A stretch of DNA of 64,000 bases from Tritrichomonas musculus (lineage: Eukaryota > Parabasalia > Tritrichomonadida > Tritrichomonadidae). The notes beneath the pieces are model-generated. The model was given only the letters and a program-made list of their open reading frames with translations, was not told where the DNA came from and did no database searches. The stretch covers positions 5,642,001 to 5,706,000 of the forward strand of contig JAPFFF010000008.1 of assembly GCA_039105265.1 (NCBI GenBank). Direction: 5' to 3'. Below are positions 58,884 through 64,000 of this stretch, piece by piece; the stretch's first letter is position 1; each line of letters begins with the position of its first letter. The position numbers and the translations under genes are program-made.

Positions 58884-61800
58884 ATGCTTACCCAAATGCA
58901 AACAGCTGATGAAACCACAAGAAATCGATCAATAAGAACATCTTCTCAGAATATATTACGTGGTATCTTCAACAAGGACAAATCAAAAAAGAAATCATCT
59001 TATTGTTACGCTATTTCATTCTTGCAGCTGTTTTATCGTTGCAATTCAATTCAAAATTATTTTGAATTTGCAAAAATTGAAAATTCAAACGAAAAAATTC
59101 TCAAAAATATTTATAATCGACTGTTCAGTAACCAAAAAAGAAAAAAAAACAAAGCAATTTATATTTATGATTTCATATATAATTGGAATGGATGGTTGGG
59201 AAATCAGAGATTACCAAATGAACAATCAGACTCAATGGAATTTGCAAATTATTTGATAGAATCACTTTCAAAAAACATAAAAGAAATTTTCTTAAGTATT
59301 TTTATGGAAAAATCTAATGAAAATCTGGAGAATCCGGTGAGTTCAAGTTCTTTTTTCATTTCTCTTCAGCCAGAAAAAAATTCACTCCAATATTTAATTG
59401 ATAACTTCGTTCAGACTATATCACTAATTTACAAATGTCCGAAATGTTTATTGATCAATGTTAATAGAAATTTTGTTCAATCAATTAATAAAGATGAGAT
59501 AATGATTAATAAAGTGATTAATTTTTTTCAAAATAAGTATCAATTTGTTGGCATGCTAACTTTTACAGGAAGTGATCAAAATTCGCATATACATTCAATT
59601 ATTCGTGTAAATGATGAATACTATCTTTTTGATGATCATGATGTCACTTTTTTAGATTTGTCTCAATCAAATGATCCATTTATGAAAATGCTACTACAGA
59701 ATATTTCAAATGAAATGTCTCGTAAAAGCATCATGTACTTATATGAGGAAATTACTGATAATGTGAATACAAATGAAATCATTAATTTGCAACCCAACAG
59801 TTCAAATACAGATGCAGTTCCTGCTTCTAATATTCAATCGAATGTAATAAATTCTAATGCAGCCAACAAAAGTAATAAAATGCATATGATCACATCATTT
59901 GATACTTTCGGATTTCCAAATTTATTAGGAAAGATTATGATAAATTCTATGGAGCCGAAAATCCTAGACAATAATGATAATAACTTTAATCGAGCAAATG
60001 AATATAATGCATTAAAAAATATAATTAAATATACTGCATACATTTTAAGAAATTTTGATTTCATAGACGATAAAATTGATGATGATGAAATAAAGAAAAA
60101 AGGAGAAGAAATTTATAAAAAGCTTATGGAAATTTCTATTGATCATCTCATCACTTATGAAGAAATTGGAAACATCCTATCACCAGAAATTTTTTGGTAC
60201 AACCAGAAGTATGGTAACATTACCAAACCAAAAATGAATGGAGATCATTGCATGACAAATGATTTAAGCAAATGTGCTTTATTTAAGCCAAAAAGCTTGC
60301 AAAAAGAATACTATGATGCAATAGATTTTGCCACTTTTTTGAAAAATTCATTATATGAAATATATGCTTTAAACACAACAAAAAATGTTTTTGATGTACT
60401 AAAAGATGATTCAAGTTCTGATTCAGACTTTGAATTCGATGAAAATACTAATACTTTTGACCCAAAATGTTCTAATGCTTTTAAAGAGAATATTAAATAT
60501 GATGAAGAAAAATTATATGATGAAGAAGATGATGAAGAAGATGAGGAAGAATATGGAATATCAAATTTAAGATATAAATATCCTGAATTATTTAATTTAA
60601 AGTATGATTTTGACTTTTTTAAGACACAGATTTTTATTGAACAACTAAATGATGACAACAATTTTATCATAATGTGCTACGATTGGGAAAATAGAGTTGA
60701 AATCAATAATATTGTTGAAGTGATATCAAAAGTGCGCTATTCTACAAATATGAAATATAAGCAAATGCCGGATGATGATAAGTATATAGAAACAATAAAA
60801 ACATATATTTCAAGAGATTTTCTTAAATTATACAAAAACAATTTCGACAAAACAGATACAGAAACATCATTTTGCATCCAATATATAATGAAAAATAGAA
60901 CCTCAAGTCCGTCATGTAATTGGGTGACTGTCCTTCGACAAAAAAAAGGTTTAAATTTTGATCAAGATTTTACATGTATAAAAACTTTACTTAACAAAAT
61001 TGGATGGTTTAAGCACTTAACATGTGAAGAACAAAATAAATATTTAAATGAAAATCTTGAGACATACTCAAATAGAAACGAGAATCACTCTGTTTTTGAT
61101 CAAAAATCTCTTATTTGTCTAACTTCTTTACTCTTAGATTTCCCAAATATGTCAACAGAATCATATGTTATTTTTATGAATTCTATGTTTGGTTCCAATT
61201 CTAACACTCCAATTTGTAAAAGAACATTACAAAAATATATTAAAAATAATGATTTTCCAATTGCAAATTTAAAATTTGAACCACCAGACTTAAATAATAT
61301 TGGTATTAGAATTGCCCGGGTTATTTATTCAAAGATTATCGAAAGCTTATTTAAAAACAGCAAAGCAATTATGGGATTTATCGATGAAGCCACTGTAACA
61401 AAATGTGAAAAAAGAAAAAATGGAAAAGGATATGTTGGGATGACTCCTTCTCTACATTTCCCAATTTCAAATGGAATTTTTACAACAATATCAATAGCGA
61501 TTCCTTTTTATGGACTTATTTACCGTTTTTATGATACTCAAATCACTGATAAAGACTATCTTGAATTTATTAGCGAAGTAACCATGTTCATGAAAAAGCA
61601 CATTTCGATAGATAATGAAGAAATAATATTTTTCAATGATAATAACGGGATTCATGATTTACAAAGCGTTACTGATTTGTGTAACAAATTAAAAATAACA
61701 ATATTACCGACTATTATTCACAGTTCTTCCTTGATTTCGGTTATTGGTGATTTTTATTCATTTGTAAAATTAAATATTATAGCCAACAAAAAATATGATT

Positions 61801-61940
61801 CAAGTGTGAATATAAAATCAATTATTAAAAATAACTGGAATGATTTGGTCAAAAATAAGTTTGATATAGAATTGATCAACGAATATTATGATAATTGGCT
61901 CAGTAATCTTCGCAAATGTAGTGATGGATCAAAGCTTTAA
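58884..61940 (+). CDS. USP-like cysteine peptidase fused to a Tc1/IS630-type DDE transposase
   Basis: A 1018-residue protein with an intact frame. N-terminal USP (C19) features are a Cys box SSYCYAISFLQLF with Cys41, EQSDSMEFANYLIESL (the Q-x-D-x-x-EF-x-x-x-L motif) and a His box with His235 (SHIHSIIRV) followed by YYLFDD (Asp250/251). A second, degenerate copy may lie at about 375-500 (DAIDFATFLKNSL). An acidic run is near 545-560. The C-terminal 220 residues look like a Tc1/IS630 transposase. A helix-turn-helix-like CKRTLQKYIKN segment is followed by GFIDEA (Asp834), FNDNNGIH (Asp919) and LPTIIHSSSLISVIGDFYSFVK in place of LPPYSPxLNPIExxWxxLK. The third acid aligns to Gly955, with Asp956 next to it. 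The gene is flanked by inverted R repeats. The likely role is mobile-element mobility with a ubiquitin- or Ubl-directed protease. Confidence 0.82.
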   Translation: MLTQMQTADETTRNRSIRTSSQNILRGIFNKDKSKKKSSYCYAISFLQLFYRCNSIQNYFEFAKIENSNEKILKNIYNRLFSNQKRKKNKAIYIYDFIYNWNGWLGNQRLPNEQSDSMEFANYLIESLSKNIKEIFLSIFMEKSNENLENPVSSSSFFISLQPEKNSLQYLIDNFVQTISLIYKCPKCLLINVNRNFVQSINKDEIMINKVINFFQNKYQFVGMLTFTGSDQNSHIHSIIRVNDEYYLFDDHDVTFLDLSQSNDPFMKMLLQNISNEMSRKSIMYLYEEITDNVNTNEIINLQPNSSNTDAVPASNIQSNVINSNAANKSNKMHMITSFDTFGFPNLLGKIMINSMEPKILDNNDNNFNRANEYNALKNIIKYTAYILRNFDFIDDKIDDDEIKKKGEEIYKKLMEISIDHLITYEEIGNILSPEIFWYNQKYGNITKPKMNGDHCMTNDLSKCALFKPKSLQKEYYDAIDFATFLKNSLYEIYALNTTKNVFDVLKDDSSSDSDFEFDENTNTFDPKCSNAFKENIKYDEEKLYDEEDDEEDEEEYGISNLRYKYPELFNLKYDFDFFKTQIFIEQLNDDNNFIIMCYDWENRVEINNIVEVISKVRYSTNMKYKQMPDDDKYIETIKTYISRDFLKLYKNNFDKTDTETSFCIQYIMKNRTSSPSCNWVTVLRQKKGLNFDQDFTCIKTLLNKIGWFKHLTCEEQNKYLNENLETYSNRNENHSVFDQKSLICLTSLLLDFPNMSTESYVIFMNSMFGSNSNTPICKRTLQKYIKNNDFPIANLKFEPPDLNNIGIRIARVIYSKIIESLFKNSKAIMGFIDEATVTKCEKRKNGKGYVGMTPSLHFPISNGIFTTISIAIPFYGLIYRFYDTQITDKDYLEFISEVTMFMKKHISIDNEEIIFFNDNNGIHDLQSVTDLCNKLKITILPTIIHSSSLISVIGDFYSFVKLNIIANKKYDSSVNIKSIIKNNWNDLVKNKFDIELINEYYDNWLSNLRKCSDGSKL

Positions 61941-62035
61941 TTGATATTTATTAATTCTAAATTTTAAAATAAAATTTTAATTATTTATCTTTTGGATTTA
62001 ACAAATTAATTAAAACTATGGATATATTTAATATT

Positions 62036-62130
62036 AATATAATAAAATAAAATAGTACTGAAAAGTGAAGAAATAATAATAAATATAAATAGGTGAAATA
62101 AAAAAGTGCATATCAAAATGAGGAATATAT
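62036..62130 (-). repeat. Degenerate R' fragment after the USP-transposase gene
   Basis: About 95 bp resemble the end of the R' unit (AAATAGGTGAAAT-type sequence and AAAAAGTGCATATCAAAATG), with many changes. It is an older, diverged copy that points the opposite way to the nearby R array. Confidence 0.65.
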
Positions 62131-62470
62131 GTATACTTTATTGATTAAAAAGTCGAATTAATTATTCTAAGTATAAAAGTGTTTGATAAAAAAATCATTC
62201 AAATTTCTAAAACTCTAAACTGTTGTTATGAAAAAGACATCATAATATGCTAAAGTCTAAAAAGCATATCTCAAAAAATAATTTTTATTTTCTCAAAATT
62301 TAGAATCGTTGTGATGAAAAAATCACATTACAATAGATATTAATTACAATTTGCAGGATATTATAACAATTAAAAATAAGTTTAATGATTGGTCGTGAAA
62401 TTTCATTACAATATTTATCATAAATTGAATGTTTTTTATCCATTTTTTAAAAATTTAGAATTAATAAATA
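62131..62470. other. AT-rich gap before the right R array
   Basis: About 340 bp without a gene. Two short related patches containing GTTGTTATGAAAAA and GTTGTGATGAAAAA near 62222 and 62310 are followed by plain AT-rich DNA. Confidence 0.45.
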
Positions 62471-63171
62471 TCTATTTGTATTCATTATTATCTCTTCATT
62501 TTATTATATTATCTTTTTATGCAACTAAATATGATTATATATATGAATTAATTAACAAGATGATAATTTATTCTAGGTTAATATAAATTAATCTCATACT
62601 TTATTTAAAATTTCTTATATTTGTAAGATTATATTATTCATGTTAATATGTTGATAACAAATATATTATTATTTTATTATATAAATACTTATTTATGCCA
62701 CTTTTTATATTTCCCATTTTGATCGGCACTTTTTCATTTCACCTATTTGTATTCATTATTATCTCTTCATTTTAGTATATTATCTTTTTATGCAACTAAA
62801 TATGATTATATATATGAATTAATTAATAAGATGATAATTTATTCTAGGTTAATATAAATTAATCTCATACTTTATTTAAAATTTCTTATATTTGTAAGAT
62901 TATATTATTCATGTTAATATGTTGATAACAAATATATTATTATTTTATTATATAAATACTTATTTATGCCACTTTTTATATTTCCCATTTTGATCGGCAC
63001 TTTTTCATTTCACCTATTTGTATTCATTATTATCTCTTCATTTTAGTATATTATCTTTTTATGCAACTAAATATGATTATATATATGAATTAATTAACAA
63101 GATGATAATTTATTCTAGGTTAATATAAATTATTATCATATTTTATTTAAAATTTGTGATATTTATGATAA
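62471..63171 (+). repeat. R array 3 (direct), about 2.5 copies
   Basis: It starts near the unit head (CTATTTGTATTC at 62472), with unit junctions at about 62738 and 63009, and ends in the same diverged part as array 2. With the R' array left of the gene it forms a long inverted-repeat frame around the USP-transposase gene. Confidence 0.92.
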
Positions 63172-63283
63172 GACGGTCATTGTTGTGAAAAATCAAACTT
63201 TGTTAAATGCAGAACACAATCATCCATTTGTTTTTAAAAAATAACAAAATATACTTTTTCTGACATTTTTGACGGTTTGACAC
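63172..63283. repeat. Second copy of the 112-bp spacer
   Basis: Matches 57774-57885 by eye throughout and starts at the same point relative to the arrays (offset 5398 bp). Confidence 0.9.
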
Positions 63284-64000
63284 TCAAAATGGGAAATATA
63301 AAAAGTGACATAAATAAGTATTTATATAATAAAATAATAATATATTTGTTATCAACATATTAACATGAATAATATAATCTTACAAATATAAGAAATTTTA
63401 AATAAAGTATGAGATTAATTTATATTAACCTAGAATAAATTATCGTCTTATTAATTAATTCATATATATAATCATATTTAGTTGCATAAAAAGATAATAT
63501 ACTAAAATGAAGAGATAATAATGAATACAAATAGGTGAAATGAAAAAGTGCCGATCAAAATGGGAAATATAAAAAGTGGCATAAATAAGTATTTATATAA
63601 TAAAATAATAATATATTTGTTATCAACATATTAACATGAATAATATAATCTTACAAATATAAGAAATTTTAAATAAAGTATGAGATTAATTTATATTAAC
63701 CTAGAATAAATTATCATCTTGTTAATTAATTCATATATATAATCATATTTAGTTGCATAAAAAGATAATATACTAAAATGAAGAGATAATAATGAATACA
63801 AATAGGTGAAATGAAAAAGTGCCGATCAAAATGGGAAATATAAAAAGTGGCATAAATAAGTATTTATATAATAAAATAATAATATATTTGTTATCAACAT
63901 ATTAATATGAATAATATAATCTTACAAATATAAGAAATTTTAAATAAAGTATGAGATTAATTTATATTAACCTAGAATAAATTATCGTCTTATTAATTAA
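63284..64000 (-). repeat. R' array 2 (inverted), cut by the window end
   Basis: At least 2.6 inverted copies of the 271-bp unit follow the second spacer, as on the left of the USP-transposase gene. Small differences (for example ATTAATATG for ATTAACATG near 63902) show that the copies are not an assembly duplicate of one read region. Confidence 0.92.

Noticed and set aside
58884-61940. The fusion protein as part of a Polinton-like element
   Set aside because: No polymerase, integrase of the retroviral type, packaging ATPase or capsid gene is nearby, and the transposase core is Tc1/IS630-like.
47691-64000. R arrays considered as a CRISPR array or centromeric satellite
   Set aside because: The units are 271 bp, head to tail without unique spacers, in both orientations, and tied to a transposase gene. 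CRISPR repeats are short with unique spacers, and a satellite would not switch orientation around a shared spacer.

Overview
The window is very AT-rich eukaryotic nuclear DNA. It has short intergenic gaps, almost intronless genes on both strands, one compact spliceosomal intron (GTATGT ... ACTAATATTTAG) and protein families typical of parabasalids. These include TKL-type kinases, a kinase fused to BspA-like leucine-rich repeats, large multi-membrane cyclase-like proteins and an RJL GTPase. The best guess is a trichomonad, most like Tritrichomonas. This is a judgement from gene content and intron form, not a database match.

Layout. 1-6.0 kb: a spliced gene of unknown function and beta-tubulin. 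6.1-9.6 kb: a graveyard of mobile DNA. It holds a GC-richer stretch with stacked inverted repeats, a broken minus-strand DDE transposase with P-element-like motifs cut by a 47-nt A tract, and a 478-bp MITE with 8-bp target duplications. 9.8-34 kb: ordinary host genes. These are a coiled-coil protein, tRNA-Thr(CGT), a MATE transporter, a RING-like protein, a 1578-residue cyclase-like membrane protein, an ankyrin protein, a kinase-LRR protein, an M20 dipeptidase, a FRAY/OSR1-type kinase, a seven-helix membrane protein and several small unknown proteins. 33.6-37.1 kb: non-coding DNA rich in hairpins, long T tracts and nested foldback elements. 37.1-46.7 kb: a giant protein with three degenerate kinase-like regions, a small unknown protein, an RJL GTPase and a CLASP-like microtubule protein.

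47.7-64.0 kb is a mobile-element zone built around a 271-bp tandem repeat, called R here (R' when inverted). The order is: R array, a 9.15-kb segment (ARM-like gene, mariner-type MITE, decayed reading frame, MULE transposase gene), R array, 112-bp spacer, R' array, a 1018-residue gene, R array, the same spacer, R' array running off the window. The 1018-residue protein joins an N-terminal USP-like (ubiquitin-specific protease, C19) cysteine-peptidase region to a C-terminal Tc1/IS630-type DDE transposase. Block R-spacer-R' recurs with an exact 5398-bp offset, which predicts another gene copy just beyond the window. This protease-transposase element with tandem-repeat termini is the most likely undescribed system here.

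The host genes show cytoskeletal and signalling functions that suit a flagellate: beta-tubulin, a CLASP-like protein, an RJL GTPase (a family retained in flagellated lineages) and kinases. No operons are expected, and each gene appears to have its own promoter. Several neighbours are divergent with very short gaps (64 and 141 bp).
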